Part shown: piece after piece, positions 32,759 to 41,701 of the stretch
How positions within the stretch are numbered: the first letter of the stretch is position 1
Layout of the letters: each line of letters starts with the position of its first letter
Assembly: GCF_003403315.2 (NCBI RefSeq)
Contig: NZ_CP048407.1
Span: forward strand, 1,364,001 to 1,428,000
Direction: 5' to 3'
Source of the DNA: Thermaerobacter sp. PB12/4term
Lineage (GTDB): Bacteria > Bacillota > Sulfobacillia > Thermaerobacterales > Thermaerobacteraceae
DNA length: 64,000 nucleotides
Position numbers and translations under genes: made by a program
Notes under the pieces: model-generated
Told to the model about the DNA's origin: nothing
The model's input: only the letters and a program-made list of their open reading frames with translations
The model's database searches: none

Positions 32759-34318
32759 TTATGGAAAACCTTCGCCAGGTCCCGGGAGTTTGTGGGGCCA
32801 GGGCCCGTTTTCCCGCCAAGCCGGCGGCTCCGGCCCGGACGCCGGATGGGGTGAAAAGCCGGGAAGCCGGGACCCCTTGAGGGACCCCGGCCCCGGCGTG
32901 ATCACCAGGCCGTTCCGTGCCGGTTCCTCCACCGCAGTGGCCGTGGGCGCCGCGCCAGCCGCCGGTCCCGATCGCGCCCCCGGGGATACCGCCCGCGCGT
33001 CGTCCGGTACAGGCAGGCCGCCCTGGGCGGTGGGGGCTGCGGCGGGCCCTGTCAGGTTGGCCGCCTCCAGCATTCGCTCCGCCAGCACGCCATAGCCGCG
33101 GGTGGCATCGTTGACGAAGACATGGGTCACCGCCCCCACCAGGCGGCCGTCCTGGAGAATGGGGCTGCCGCTCATGCCCTGGACGATGCCCCCCGTCCGG
33201 GCCAGCAGCTCCGGATCGGTAACCCGGATCACCAGGTCGCGGCCATCCCCGGCGCCGGTGACCCGCTGGATCTCCACCTGAAAAGCCCGCGGCTCCTCCC
33301 CGTCCAGAACGGTCAAGATCTGGGCGGGCCCGGGATGGACCTCGCCGACCGTGGCCACCGGGACCGGGTGGCGGACGGGTCCCGGGCGCGGTTCGGCCAG
33401 CAGCCGGCCGGCGATGCCGACGGGCGTGTTGCGGTCGATGGTTCCCAGGGCCGTGGCCCCGGGCGGCACCACGCCGATCTTCTCCCCTGGATCGCCCCGC
33501 CGTGACGGCTCGATGGCCGTGATCCGGGCGGGCAGGATCTGACCGTCACCCACGGGCAGGGGAACCTGGGTTTCCGGGTCCGCCACCACGTGACCCAGGG
33601 CGGCGTAACGACCGGTGCCCGGGTGGTAAAAAGTCAGGGTCCCCACCCCGGCCACCCGGTCGCGTACCCAGATGCCGATGGCAAAGCGTTGCTGGTCCCG
33701 GTTGTAAACCGGCTCGATGCGGCGCGTAAGCACCTGGTCCCCGCGCCGCACCTCAACCTCCACCGGTTCGCCCTGCCGGCCCGCCCGGTCGATCAGCCGG
33801 ACGGCTTCGGCATCACTGTCCACCGGTTCCCCGTTGATGCGGGTGATCAGATCCCCCGGTTTCAGCCCGGCCTGCCGCGCCGGCTCCGCCGTGCCGCCAC
33901 CGTCCAGGGGCACCGGCGCGTAGTCCACCACCAGCACGCCACGGGCCTGCACCATCACGCCCACCGCCTGGCCCCCCGGAACCACCTCGACCCGGGGCAC
34001 CACCTCCACGGTGACGGGCCGCAGGGGCATCCACCCGAAGAGGTTCATCTCCAGGCGGGCCACACCGGGCCGCTGGGCCGCCAGCGACAGGGGAAGGCGG
34101 GTGGTTCCGCCGGTTCCCCCTCCCACGTCCAGCACACCCGGCGGTTCGGCCCGCACCGATATGGGGATGGGGAGGCCAGGCCCGAGCTTCTGCACCGAAT
34201 CGGGCGTGAGCCGGACGTGACCGGGAATCGCCACCTGCCAGCGGGCCAGCAGTACCAGGAGGAACGCGGCCGCCGCCGCGCCCCACACCCCGGCCCTCCG
34301 GACTCGCGCTGGGTGCAA
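32759..34318 (-). CDS. spoIVB: SpoIVB peptidase (PDZ serine protease) with extended C-terminus
   Basis: Secreted from the forespore to cleave SpoIVFA and trigger SigK activation. Membrane anchor at about 12-28; PDZ domain at about 125-205 (GLKPGDLITRINGEPV); S55-family catalytic His in ALGHVV (about 243) and Ser in VQGMSGSP (about 384). The family normally ends soon after YGVLAERMLEAA; here ~95 further Pro/Ala/Gly-rich residues follow. TTG at 34318 chosen: AAAGGAGG lies eight to nine bases upstream, while the ATG two codons earlier is two bases from it. 519 residues. Confidence 0.95.
   Translation of the reverse strand: MHPARVRRAGVWGAAAAAFLLVLLARWQVAIPGHVRLTPDSVQKLGPGLPIPISVRAEPPGVLDVGGGTGGTTRLPLSLAAQRPGVARLEMNLFGWMPLRPVTVEVVPRVEVVPGGQAVGVMVQARGVLVVDYAPVPLDGGGTAEPARQAGLKPGDLITRINGEPVDSDAEAVRLIDRAGRQGEPVEVEVRRGDQVLTRRIEPVYNRDQQRFAIGIWVRDRVAGVGTLTFYHPGTGRYAALGHVVADPETQVPLPVGDGQILPARITAIEPSRRGDPGEKIGVVPPGATALGTIDRNTPVGIAGRLLAEPRPGPVRHPVPVATVGEVHPGPAQILTVLDGEEPRAFQVEIQRVTGAGDGRDLVIRVTDPELLARTGGIVQGMSGSPILQDGRLVGAVTHVFVNDATRGYGVLAERMLEAANLTGPAAAPTAQGGLPVPDDARAVSPGARSGPAAGAAPTATAVEEPARNGLVITPGPGSLKGSRLPGFSPHPASGPEPPAWRENGPWPHKLPGPGEGFP
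32866..32891 (-). other. Hairpin inside the spoIVB tail
   Basis: An 11-bp stem with a TCAA loop that pairs fully only on the minus-strand RNA (two G-U pairs; the plus strand has two mismatches). Followed on that strand by TTCCCGGCTTTT. It lies inside the extended 3' end of spoIVB and could be an attenuator or decayed terminator before spo0A. Confidence 0.45.
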
Positions 34319-34404
34319 GGGCATCCCCTCCTTTTCTGGAGGGACCCCGTCCCCGCGCGCGGCCGGGTCGTGCCCCGTGGCCTCCTGCCGGGACCTTCGC
34401 TACA

Positions 34405-34441
34405 TCCTGCCACGCCCGGGGAAAGACCGGGCGACGCAGGA
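34405..34441. terminator. Symmetric hairpin 1 between recN and spoIVB
   Basis: TCCTGC-CAC-GCCCGG, seven-base loop, CCGGGC-GAC-GCAGGA: two perfect 6-bp stems separated by a symmetric 3x3 internal loop. No T-run on either side, so a role as terminator is only a possibility. Confidence 0.5.
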
Positions 34442-34446
34442 AACGG

Positions 34447-34520
34447 CCGGTTGTTCCGTTTTTCAAGGAACGGCCGGCGGCTGCGGCTGCTCCTCAAGGA
34501 GCAGGCCGCCGCCCAGGGGT
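34447..34520. terminator. Hairpins 2 and 3 between recN and spoIVB
   Basis: Hairpin 2: CCGGTTGTTCC (34447-34457) pairs with GGAACGGCCGG (34467-34477) around a loop containing TTTTT; pairing is complete (with G-U pairs) on the plus-strand RNA. Hairpin 3 follows at about 34480-34515: CTGCTCC-TCAA-GGAGCAG flanked by further GGCGGC/GCCGCC pairing. Together with hairpin 1 they probably terminate recN transcription. Confidence 0.5.
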
Positions 34521-35009
34521 AGTGTCGGGCGAAGGGCGCGGCCGGATGTTACGGAAAGGTTGCAAGGGGTGGAAGCCGTCGCCCCGGCCTTCCACCCCCA
34601 GGCCGGGCCGGCACCGGGGACGGAGCCGGGCGAAGGCCAGCGTGAGGCGGGGCGGCACGGGGGGCGGCGCTGCTCGCGGCCCGATGGCCGGGACGCCCCG
34701 GCCTGGACGTCCCGGCCGGTGCGCAGGGCAGGGCGGGCCAGGCCTGGCGCGCGCACGCCTTCGTTTAACGCGCGGGCGGTCTGGGCGGTCCTCTTGGGGA
34801 TCAAAAGACATGCGCCGGCGTGAAAGGGCGGGCGCGGGCGGGGCCGTGGTGTTGGGAGCCGGAAGCCGGGTGGTCGGGCCGCCCGGGACGGGCGCCTTGC
34901 CGGGCACCCCTGCGGGAGGCCCGGGCGCGGCGTTCAGGGCGCGGGTCCCCGCCGCGCCGGGCCGTTCCCGCCGTGCGGGGTCGCGCCGCGCCGGTCCCCG
35001 GCCGGCGGC

Positions 35010-36740
35010 TCATCCGGCCTGGCGAAGCTTCCGGGCGCGCTCCAGCAGCAGGCGCGCCGCCCCGGTTCCCTCCTGGCCCGAACCCGTGCCCAGCATGCGG
35101 GCCAGCTCTTGCAGCCGCTCTTCCCCCGCCAACATACGGATCGTGGTGCGGGTCCGCCTGCCGCGGGTTTCCTTGCGGACCGCCAAGTGCCGGTCGGCAA
35201 GGGCGGTTATGGGTGCCAGGTGGGTGACGCAAAGGACCTGGCGAGCCCGCGCCAGGGCCGCCAGGCGCTGGCCCACGGCCCACGCCGTCTCGCCGCCCAC
35301 GCCGGTGTCGACCTCGTCGAAGATCACCGTAGGCACCTCTCCGGCCGTCACGTGCAGGCTGCGCAAGGCCAGCATCACCCGCGACCGCTCGCCGCCGGAA
35401 GCGGCGCGCGCCAGGGGCCTGGGCGGCTCGCCCGGGTTGGGGGCCAGCAGGAACTCCACCCGGTCGACGCCCCTTTCGGTCAGGCGCACCGTGCCGCCCT
35501 CCCAGGGGACGCCAGCCGGGTCGGGGACCGTCTGGAAGGCGACCGACAAGCCGGCTCCCGGCATGCCCAGGGCGGCCAGGATGGGCCGCAGCTCGCGGCT
35601 CAGCCGGCCGGCTGCCTCCCGGCGCGCCTGGTGGAGCTGGCGCGCCAGGCCGGCAGCCTCGGCCAGGATCCGCTGCCGTTCCGCTTCCAGCATGGCCACC
35701 CGCTCGGCCGCGCCCTCCAGCTCGGCGATCCGCTCCGCCACCTGGCGCCGGTAGGCCAGGATATCCTCGATGGAATCGCCGTACTTGCGCTTGAGGTCCT
35801 GCAGGCGGGCCAGGCGCTCCTCCACCTGGGCGAGAGCAGCGGGATCATGCTCGACGGCACCCGCCCTTGACCGGACGTCCCGTGCCGCCTCTTCCACCTC
35901 GTACTCCAGACCCCGCACCCGCTGGGCCAGGCCCGCCAGAGCGGGGTCAATGGCGCTTGCTTCCTCCAGGGCCCGGGCCGCTTCGCCCAGCCGGTCGGCG
36001 GCGGAGGAGCCGGCGGCGTACAGGGCCTCGTAGGCCTCGCCCAGGTGGCGGGCCAGCCGCTCCGCCCCAGCCAGCAGCCGCCGCCGGGAGACCAGCTCGT
36101 CCTCCTCGCCGGGCACCAGCTGGGCGGCATCGATCTCGTCGCGCTGAAAGCGCAGCAGGTCGAGCTCGCGCTCCCGCTCCCGCGGGTTGGCGGCCAGGTG
36201 CCGCAGGCGGGCGGCCAGTTCCCGCAGCCGCGCGACCCTGTCGGCCAGCTGCGCGCGCAGGGCCGCCACGCCGGCGCCCGCCAGGGCATCCAGCCACTCC
36301 AGCTGCTGGTCGGGATCCAGCAGGGCCTGGTTGTCGCCCTGGCCGTGAACCTCCACCAGCAGCGCTCCCACCTGGCGCAGCAGGGCCGTGGTGACCGGCC
36401 GGCCGTTGATGCGCGCCGTGCTGCGCCCGGCCCGGCTGACCTCCCGCGTCAGGATCAGCCGGCCGTCCTCGTCGGGCTGCAGCCCTGCTTCCTCCAGGAC
36501 CGCCGCCAGCCTGGGACCGGGGGCCTGCCCGATGTGAAAGACGGCGTCCACCCGGCCGGATTCCGCACCCTCCCGGACCCGGTCGGGGCTGGCCCGGTCG
36601 CCCAGGGCGAGGCCCAGGGCGTCGATCAGGATGGACTTGCCCGCCCCCGTCTCGCCGGTCAACAGGTTGAGGCCGGGACCGAATTCCACGTGGGCGGTAT
36701 CGATCAACGCGATGTTCTCGATCACCAGCTCCGCCAGCAC
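35010..36740 (-). CDS. recN: DNA repair protein RecN
   Basis: SMC-like ATPase that tethers DNA ends in recombinational repair. Walker A is in LLTGETGAGKSILIDAL (about 30); the middle is a long coiled coil (about 150-370); the ABC signature is RAASGGERSRVMLALRSL, followed by Walker B VIFDEVDTGVGG. 576 residues, standard. GTG at 36740 chosen: GGGAGGG lies six to seven bases upstream, while the ATG five codons earlier contains that site. 45 bp after argR, as in Bacillus. Confidence 0.97.
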   Translation of the reverse strand: MLAELVIENIALIDTAHVEFGPGLNLLTGETGAGKSILIDALGLALGDRASPDRVREGAESGRVDAVFHIGQAPGPRLAAVLEEAGLQPDEDGRLILTREVSRAGRSTARINGRPVTTALLRQVGALLVEVHGQGDNQALLDPDQQLEWLDALAGAGVAALRAQLADRVARLRELAARLRHLAANPRERERELDLLRFQRDEIDAAQLVPGEEDELVSRRRLLAGAERLARHLGEAYEALYAAGSSAADRLGEAARALEEASAIDPALAGLAQRVRGLEYEVEEAARDVRSRAGAVEHDPAALAQVEERLARLQDLKRKYGDSIEDILAYRRQVAERIAELEGAAERVAMLEAERQRILAEAAGLARQLHQARREAAGRLSRELRPILAALGMPGAGLSVAFQTVPDPAGVPWEGGTVRLTERGVDRVEFLLAPNPGEPPRPLARAASGGERSRVMLALRSLHVTAGEVPTVIFDEVDTGVGGETAWAVGQRLAALARARQVLCVTHLAPITALADRHLAVRKETRGRRTRTTIRMLAGEERLQELARMLGTGSGQEGTGAARLLLERARKLRQAG

Positions 36741-36785
36741 CCGGCTCCCTCCCATCGACTCCCGGCGGCTCTCTACGGCCCCGCC

Positions 36786-37232
36786 CTACCGGGCCAGCTC
36801 CCGGAACCGCTCGGCCACCGCCGGCGCCAGTTCCCGCGAGCGGACCACCACCAGCACCGTGTTGTCTCCGGCCACCGTGCCCACGATCTCGGTCCAGCCC
36901 AGCTGGTCAATGGCCTCGCCCGCCGCGGCGGCGGTGCCGCGAAGGGTCTTCACCACCACTAGGTTCTCGCTGACGTCGATGTCCAGCAGCGACTCGCGGA
37001 AGAGCCGCCGCAGGCGCTCCCGCCCGCCGGGCGCCGCCTCCGGCAGGGCGTAACAGTAGCGGCCGTCGCCCGTGGGCGACTTGACCAGCCCCAGCTCCTT
37101 GATGTCGCGGGAGACGGTGGCCTGGGTGGCCGGGAATCCCCGCCGTTCCAGTTCCCGGACCAGTTCCTCCTGGGTTTCGATGGGCATGGTCTGGATGATC
37201 TCCAGGATCAGGCGCTGGCGCCTGGACTTCAC
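36786..37232 (-). CDS. argR: Arginine repressor ArgR/AhrC
   Basis: Hexameric arginine-responsive regulator. N-terminal winged helix: RLILEIIQTMPIETQEELVRELERRGF followed by ATQATVSRDIKELGLVK; C-terminal oligomerisation/arginine-binding domain with GTVAGDNTVLVVVRS, where the aspartates contact arginine. 148 residues. GTG at 37232 with AAGGAGG eight bases upstream; overlaps the nadK stop as GTGA. Confidence 0.97.
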   Translation of the reverse strand: MKSRRQRLILEIIQTMPIETQEELVRELERRGFPATQATVSRDIKELGLVKSPTGDGRYCYALPEAAPGGRERLRRLFRESLLDIDVSENLVVVKTLRGTAAAAGEAIDQLGWTEIVGTVAGDNTVLVVVRSRELAPAVAERFRELAR

Positions 37233-38089
37233 CGGCGCCCCCCTCCTTCGGGCGTGGTAAAGAGCTTGGCCCGCAGGACCTCATAGAAAGGCCACGGGCT
37301 CCGCCGTACCAATCGCAGGGTGCGGCGGCCCAACCGGGCCACGAGCTGCTGCCCGGCGGCCAGCGGGCGGCTCTCCTGGCCGTCGGCCGTCACCAGCGCA
37401 TCGCCTTCCACCAGTTCCACCGTCACCGTCCGTTGGGGGGCCACCAGAAACGGCCGCACCCCCAGGCTGAAGGAATTGAGGGGCACCACCACCAGGCATT
37501 CCAGGTCCGGCGGCACCGCCGGACCGCCCGCCGCCAGCCCGTAGGCCGTCGACCCGGTGGCGGTCGCCAGCACCACGCCGTCACCGGCCATCTCCGCCGC
37601 CAGCTGGCCGTCCACGGTCAGGCGAAGGCGCAGAAGGCGCGCGGTGGCCCCGCTGCGCACCACCAGGTCGTTCACCGCCCAGAGGTCCTGGCCGCCGGTC
37701 GTTCCCTCCAGGAGGCGGCGCTCGTCCAGGACGAACCGGCCCTCCAGCACCGCGGGCAGCATGTCCCAGACCTCGGCGGGCGACACCTCGGCCAGAAAGC
37801 CCACCCGGCCCAGGTTGACGCCGAGCAGCGGCACCGCCGCCGGCACCACCCGCGCTGCCCGCAACAAGGTTCCGTCGCCTCCCAAAGAGACGACCACGCC
37901 CGCCTCTCCCGGCAACCCCCGGGTTTCCCGCTGCCGCTCCACCCCCGCCGCCGGCAGGTGCACCACCGCCACGCCGCGACGGTCAAGCCAGGGGGCGAGC
38001 CGAGCTGCCATTTCCTGACCGGCCGGTTTCGTCGCGAACAGTCCCACCCAGCGCAGTGGCCCGTGAGATCCAGTATATTCCATCGTCAT
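37229..38089 (-). CDS. nadK: NAD kinase
   Basis: Phosphorylates NAD to NADP. GGDGT at residues 70-74, NLGRVGFLAEV at about 90-100, the NDLVV motif near 145 and GDGVVLATATGSTAYGLAAGG near 170-190 define the family. 286 residues, normal. ATG at 38089 overlaps the upstream M20 peptidase gene (ATGA); no good ribosome binding site, consistent with coupling. Second start codon (ATG two codons later) also possible. Confidence 0.96.
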   Translation of the reverse strand: MTMEYTGSHGPLRWVGLFATKPAGQEMAARLAPWLDRRGVAVVHLPAAGVERQRETRGLPGEAGVVVSLGGDGTLLRAARVVPAAVPLLGVNLGRVGFLAEVSPAEVWDMLPAVLEGRFVLDERRLLEGTTGGQDLWAVNDLVVRSGATARLLRLRLTVDGQLAAEMAGDGVVLATATGSTAYGLAAGGPAVPPDLECLVVVPLNSFSLGVRPFLVAPQRTVTVELVEGDALVTADGQESRPLAAGQQLVARLGRRTLRLVRRSPWPFYEVLRAKLFTTPEGGGRR

Positions 38090-39567
38090 CCGGTCCCGTC
38101 CTGCCCTGAACCGGCGCCGGCACCCAAGGGGCGCTCCCCCAGGTCCAGGATCAGGCCCGCCACCAGCGCCGCGCGCCGCGGCATCGCGTCCAGGTCCACG
38201 TGCTCATCCTGGGAGTGGGCGCCGTCGCCCGTGGCACCCAGCCCGTCCAGGGTGGGCACGCCCAGGGCGGAAGTGAAGTTGCCGTCGCTGGCGCCGCCCA
38301 CGGCGGTGCCTTCCACGTCCATCCCCAGCCGGCGTCCCACCGCTTGGGCCCGCCGGAACAGAGCCTGGTTGCCCGGCGTGAACTCCATGGGCGGCCGCTC
38401 GAAAGCGCCCAGCAGTTCCACCCGCGCCCCCGGGTGAACCGCCTCCCACCGGCGGAAGAGATCTTCAATGCGCCGGGCTTCGTCCAGGGTCGCAACCCGC
38501 ACGTCGACGGCCGCTTCGGCGCAGCCGGCCACCACGTTGGGGCGCAGGCCGCCGCGCACCACGCCCACGTTGACCGTCGTGCCCCGGCCCGGATCGGTCA
38601 AGGCGTGCAGGCGCAGGATCTGCCGGGCCAGTTCCTCCACGGCGCTGACGCCCCGGTCCGGATCGTTGCCTGCGTGGGCTTCCCGGCCCTCCACCACCAG
38701 CCGGAAATCGCCCACTCCCTTGCGGGCCGTCTTCAGCCGCCCGGCCGCAGCCGGCTCCAGCACCAGCACCGCCTGGTGGTGCCGGGCCAGTTCTTCGATC
38801 AGTGTCCGGGAGGTGCGGCTCCCCGTCTCCTCGTCGGAGGTGAGGAGAAAGGTCACGGGCGGGGGCTCCACGGCCCCATCCGCACCTGCTGCCCCGGTGA
38901 GCGCCGCCAGCGCCTCCAGGGCGGCCAGGCCGATGACGATCCCGGCCTTCATGTCGAAGACACCGGGCCCGTAGCCCCGCCCGCCCTCCCGGCGGAAGGG
39001 CCGCCGCGCGGCTTCCCCCGGGGGCCATACGGTGTCGTAGTGGGCCAGGAGCAAGATGCCCCTCCGGCGGTGGCTCCCCGGGCCGGCCGAACCGGCCGCC
39101 ATGGCCGCCTCCTCTCCTGGCCCGGCGGCTCCGCGGGTCCCGGCGTCCGGGAAGAACCGGGCCACCAGGTGGTCGCCGGCCTGCTCCTGGCGGACCCGCC
39201 GCACCCGGGCTCCCCTGCGGATCAGTTCCTCCTGGAGCCGGCCAGCCAGCCGGTCCAGCAGGGGCTTGTGGTCGCTGGGGGAGTCGTGGTTCACCAGGTC
39301 CGCCAGCAGCTCCTCCATGGCGGGGCCCGCCTCCTCGGTGAGGCGGGCCAGGCGGGCTGCCAGCCGGGCCACGGCCGGAGCCGGCTCCCCGGCGCCGGCC
39401 CCGGGCTCGTACCGGCCCGCGCCGGCCGCCAGCCCGGGGACAGCTGGCGCACCGCCGCCGGCCCGCGGCGCCGGTTCCCCGGAAATGCGCCCGCTCCCGT
39501 CCTGCCCGTGCCCGGCACCAGGCCCTTGCCCGGGGCCCCTTGCTCCACCCGCTGGTTCTCCGTTCAC
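38086..39567 (-). CDS. M20 family metallopeptidase (glutamate carboxypeptidase-like)
   Basis: Zinc-dependent exopeptidase or amidase. The M20 pattern is intact: LLLAHYDTVWPPG (zinc His and catalytic Asp), GPGVFDMKAGI (zinc Asp), LLTSDEETGS (general base Glu), HAGNDPDRG in the dimerisation domain, and the final zinc His in GDGAHSQDEHVDL. The first ~65 residues are Gly/Ala/Pro-rich with no domain. GTG at 39567 chosen for GGAGG eight bases upstream. Closest to carboxypeptidase G2-type enzymes; the substrate is unknown. Inserted between dapA-like and nadK. Confidence 0.9.
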   Translation of the reverse strand: MNGEPAGGARGPGQGPGAGHGQDGSGRISGEPAPRAGGGAPAVPGLAAGAGRYEPGAGAGEPAPAVARLAARLARLTEEAGPAMEELLADLVNHDSPSDHKPLLDRLAGRLQEELIRRGARVRRVRQEQAGDHLVARFFPDAGTRGAAGPGEEAAMAAGSAGPGSHRRRGILLLAHYDTVWPPGEAARRPFRREGGRGYGPGVFDMKAGIVIGLAALEALAALTGAAGADGAVEPPPVTFLLTSDEETGSRTSRTLIEELARHHQAVLVLEPAAAGRLKTARKGVGDFRLVVEGREAHAGNDPDRGVSAVEELARQILRLHALTDPGRGTTVNVGVVRGGLRPNVVAGCAEAAVDVRVATLDEARRIEDLFRRWEAVHPGARVELLGAFERPPMEFTPGNQALFRRAQAVGRRLGMDVEGTAVGGASDGNFTSALGVPTLDGLGATGDGAHSQDEHVDLDAMPRRAALVAGLILDLGERPLGAGAGSGQDGTG

Positions 39568-39628
39568 CTTGCCTGCCTCCACGCTTTCCTTGCCGCCGGC
39601 CAGCGTTCGGTTGCGCTGCCCCCAAGCC

Positions 39629-40525
39629 TCAGCATCCCAGAAGCCGCTGCTCCCGCAAGAGCAGGCGCAGCGGGTCCAGCCGGGGCTCATCGGGACGCAC
39701 CAGCGGGCGGCGGGGATGGCCGCCCCGATAACCCAGCATGTCCAGCACCGCCTTCAGGGCACCCAGGCCCATACCGGCCACCATCTCGTCCACGGCCGCC
39801 ACCCGGCGGTAGATCTCCGCCGCTTCGGCCCAGCGACCCGCCCGGGCGTGGTCGTACACCTCGCAGCATTCATAGGGGGCCAGGTTGGCGGCCGCCAGGA
39901 TGCCGCCGGCAGCCCCGGCGGCCAGGCCGGCCAGGAGGGCCGTGGTCGACCCCACGAACACCCGGAAGCGCGGCCCGCCCTCGCGCAGGAAGGCGATGGT
40001 CTGGGCGGGCTGGCCGCTGCTGTCCTTGATGCCCGCGATGTTGGGATGGGCCGCCAGCTCGCCGACCACTGCCGGCGACAGGTTGACCCCGGTGTTCTGC
40101 GGGATGTGGTAGAGGATGACCGGCACCGGCGAGGCGTCGGCCACGGCGGTGAAGTAGTCGATCAAGGCCTCGGCCTGCATCCTGGCCTTGTAGTAGAACG
40201 GCGGCCAGACCAGCAGGGCCGCAGCCCCGGCGTCGGCTGCCCGGCGCGCCTGCTCGATGGCCACCCGGGTGGCGTGGCCGCCCACGCCGGCGATCACCGG
40301 CCGGTCATCGGCCCGCGCGGCCCGCACCACCGTTTCGATCACCTGGCCCCGCTCCTCGTCGCTCAGGTGGACGAACTCGCCCGTGGTACCCAGGGCCACG
40401 TAGCCCCGCAGGGGCGTCTGGCCGTAGAGCTGCACGTTGAACGCCAGCGCCTCCAGGTCCAGCGATTCATCCTCCGCGAAGGGGGTCACCAGCGGAGCCC
40501 AGATGCCGTCAAGCTCCAGCGCCAC
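39629..40525 (-). CDS. DapA-family aldolase (dihydrodipicolinate synthase-like)
   Basis: 298 residues, the standard length of the DHDPS/NAL family. Landmarks: GIWAPLVTPF at the start, GTTGEFVHLSDEE (the GTTGE pyruvate-carboxylate site), YHIPQNTGVNLSP (Tyr of the proton relay), GIKDSSG with the Schiff-base lysine (about residue 163) and FVGSTTALLAG. GTG at 40525 chosen from AGGAGG eight bases upstream. Whether it makes dihydrodipicolinate (for lysine, wall and spore dipicolinate) or belongs to another aldolase branch cannot be told; the PQN in place of NVP-type loops favours a non-canonical member. Confidence 0.88.
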   Translation of the reverse strand: MALELDGIWAPLVTPFAEDESLDLEALAFNVQLYGQTPLRGYVALGTTGEFVHLSDEERGQVIETVVRAARADDRPVIAGVGGHATRVAIEQARRAADAGAAALLVWPPFYYKARMQAEALIDYFTAVADASPVPVILYHIPQNTGVNLSPAVVGELAAHPNIAGIKDSSGQPAQTIAFLREGGPRFRVFVGSTTALLAGLAAGAAGGILAAANLAPYECCEVYDHARAGRWAEAAEIYRRVAAVDEMVAGMGLGALKAVLDMLGYRGGHPRRPLVRPDEPRLDPLRLLLREQRLLGC

Positions 40526-40734
40526 CCTCCCCACCTCCTGCCCCTGGCGCTCGGGGCGGCTCCGGCGGCCCGCTGCCTCGCGGCGGCCGGGAGCCGAGCC
40601 CCGGCGCCATCCCCGGGGGCCGTGGGCCGGCGCCGCCGGTGGCCGGGCGTGCGGGTGCCAGGCCGCGCCGTCGCGATATGTCTTCCCTGTCGAGTCCTCC
40701 CGTCCCTGTCGGCCCGCCGGTCCGCCGGGCGGGC

Positions 40735-41661
40735 TCACGGGGCCAGCTCGCCGATGCGCCGGCGGCGCGCTTCCCCGGCCAGCTCGCCACGTCCGGCCAG
40801 CGCCCCAACCAGCGCCGAACCGGGCCCCCGGGGGGCCGGGCCGGCGCCCTTCCCGCCCGCGGCGGCGGCCGGGCCGTCCGGGGGAATGACGGCTTGCGGC
40901 GCCTCATTGCTGCCCGCGGGGGCCCGCCACAGGGCCAAAAACTCCCGGTTGCCGTCGGCTCCCAGGATGGGCGAGGCGGCGAGACCCAGCAGGGTGAACC
41001 CCAGCTGGTCGGCCGCCGCGGCGACCTCCGCCAGGACCCGCCGGTGGACCGCCGGGTCGCGGACGATCCCGCCCTTGCCCACGTCGCCGGGGCCTGCCTC
41101 GAACTGGGGCTTGACGAGGGCGATCACCCCGCCCCCCGGCACCAGAATGCCCCGGACGGCGGGCAGGATCAGGCGCAGGGAGATAAAGGACACGTCCACG
41201 GTGACCAGTTCGACGGCTTCCGGCAGGACGCCGGGCGACAGGTAGCGGGCATTGACCCGCTCCATCACCACCACGCGGGGATCCTGGCGCAACCGCCAGG
41301 CCAGCTGGCCGTACCCCACGTCGATGGCGTAGACCCGGCGGGCGCCATGCTGGAGCAAGCAATCGGTGAACCCCCCGGTCGAGGCGCCGATGTCGGCGGC
41401 CACCACCCCTGCCACCGCCGCCTCCAGGTCGAAGGCGCGCAGGGCATGCTCCAGCTTGAGCCCGCCCCGGCTGACGTAGGGGATGGGGTCGCCCGCCACC
41501 TCGATCCGGGCATCGGGCGACACCGCCGCCCCCGCCTTGTCCACCACCTGGCCGTTGACCCGCACGCGCCCGGCCAGGATGGCGGCCCGAGCCCGGTTCC
41601 GGGTCGGAAAGTAACCGCGTTCCACCAGGAGCTGATCGAGCCGTATCCCTCGCGGGCTCAC
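40735..41661 (-). CDS. tlyA: TlyA family rRNA 2'-O-methyltransferase
   Basis: N-terminal S4 RNA-binding domain ([35 protein letters not shown]) joined to an FtsJ-like methyltransferase: [11 protein letters not shown], the SAM-binding [35 protein letters not shown] and [10 protein letters not shown]. The C-terminal ~55 residues are low complexity. 308 residues. GTG at 41661 with GGGGAGG upstream. Position between dxs and nadK-argR-recN is conserved (yqxC in Bacillus), although two extra genes follow here. Confidence 0.95.
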   Translation of the reverse strand: MSPRGIRLDQLLVERGYFPTRNRARAAILAGRVRVNGQVVDKAGAAVSPDARIEVAGDPIPYVSRGGLKLEHALRAFDLEAAVAGVVAADIGASTGGFTDCLLQHGARRVYAIDVGYGQLAWRLRQDPRVVVMERVNARYLSPGVLPEAVELVTVDVSFISLRLILPAVRGILVPGGGVIALVKPQFEAGPGDVGKGGIVRDPAVHRRVLAEVAAAADQLGFTLLGLAASPILGADGNREFLALWRAPAGSNEAPQAVIPPDGPAAAAGGKGAGPAPRGPGSALVGALAGRGELAGEARRRRIGELAP

Positions 41662-41701
41662 CCCGGCCGGCCTCCCCTTGCGCGGTGGCCCCGGCCCGCG
41701 G

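Larger units (their letters stand above)
34319..35009. other. Gene-free region between recN and spoIVB
   Basis: 691 bases with no credible gene. The spoIVB-proximal part holds three consecutive hairpins (34405-34520, listed separately). The recN-proximal 490 bases are GC-rich and featureless to me. A forespore (SigF/SigG) promoter for spoIVB is expected here but no convincing boxes were found. Confidence 0.55.
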
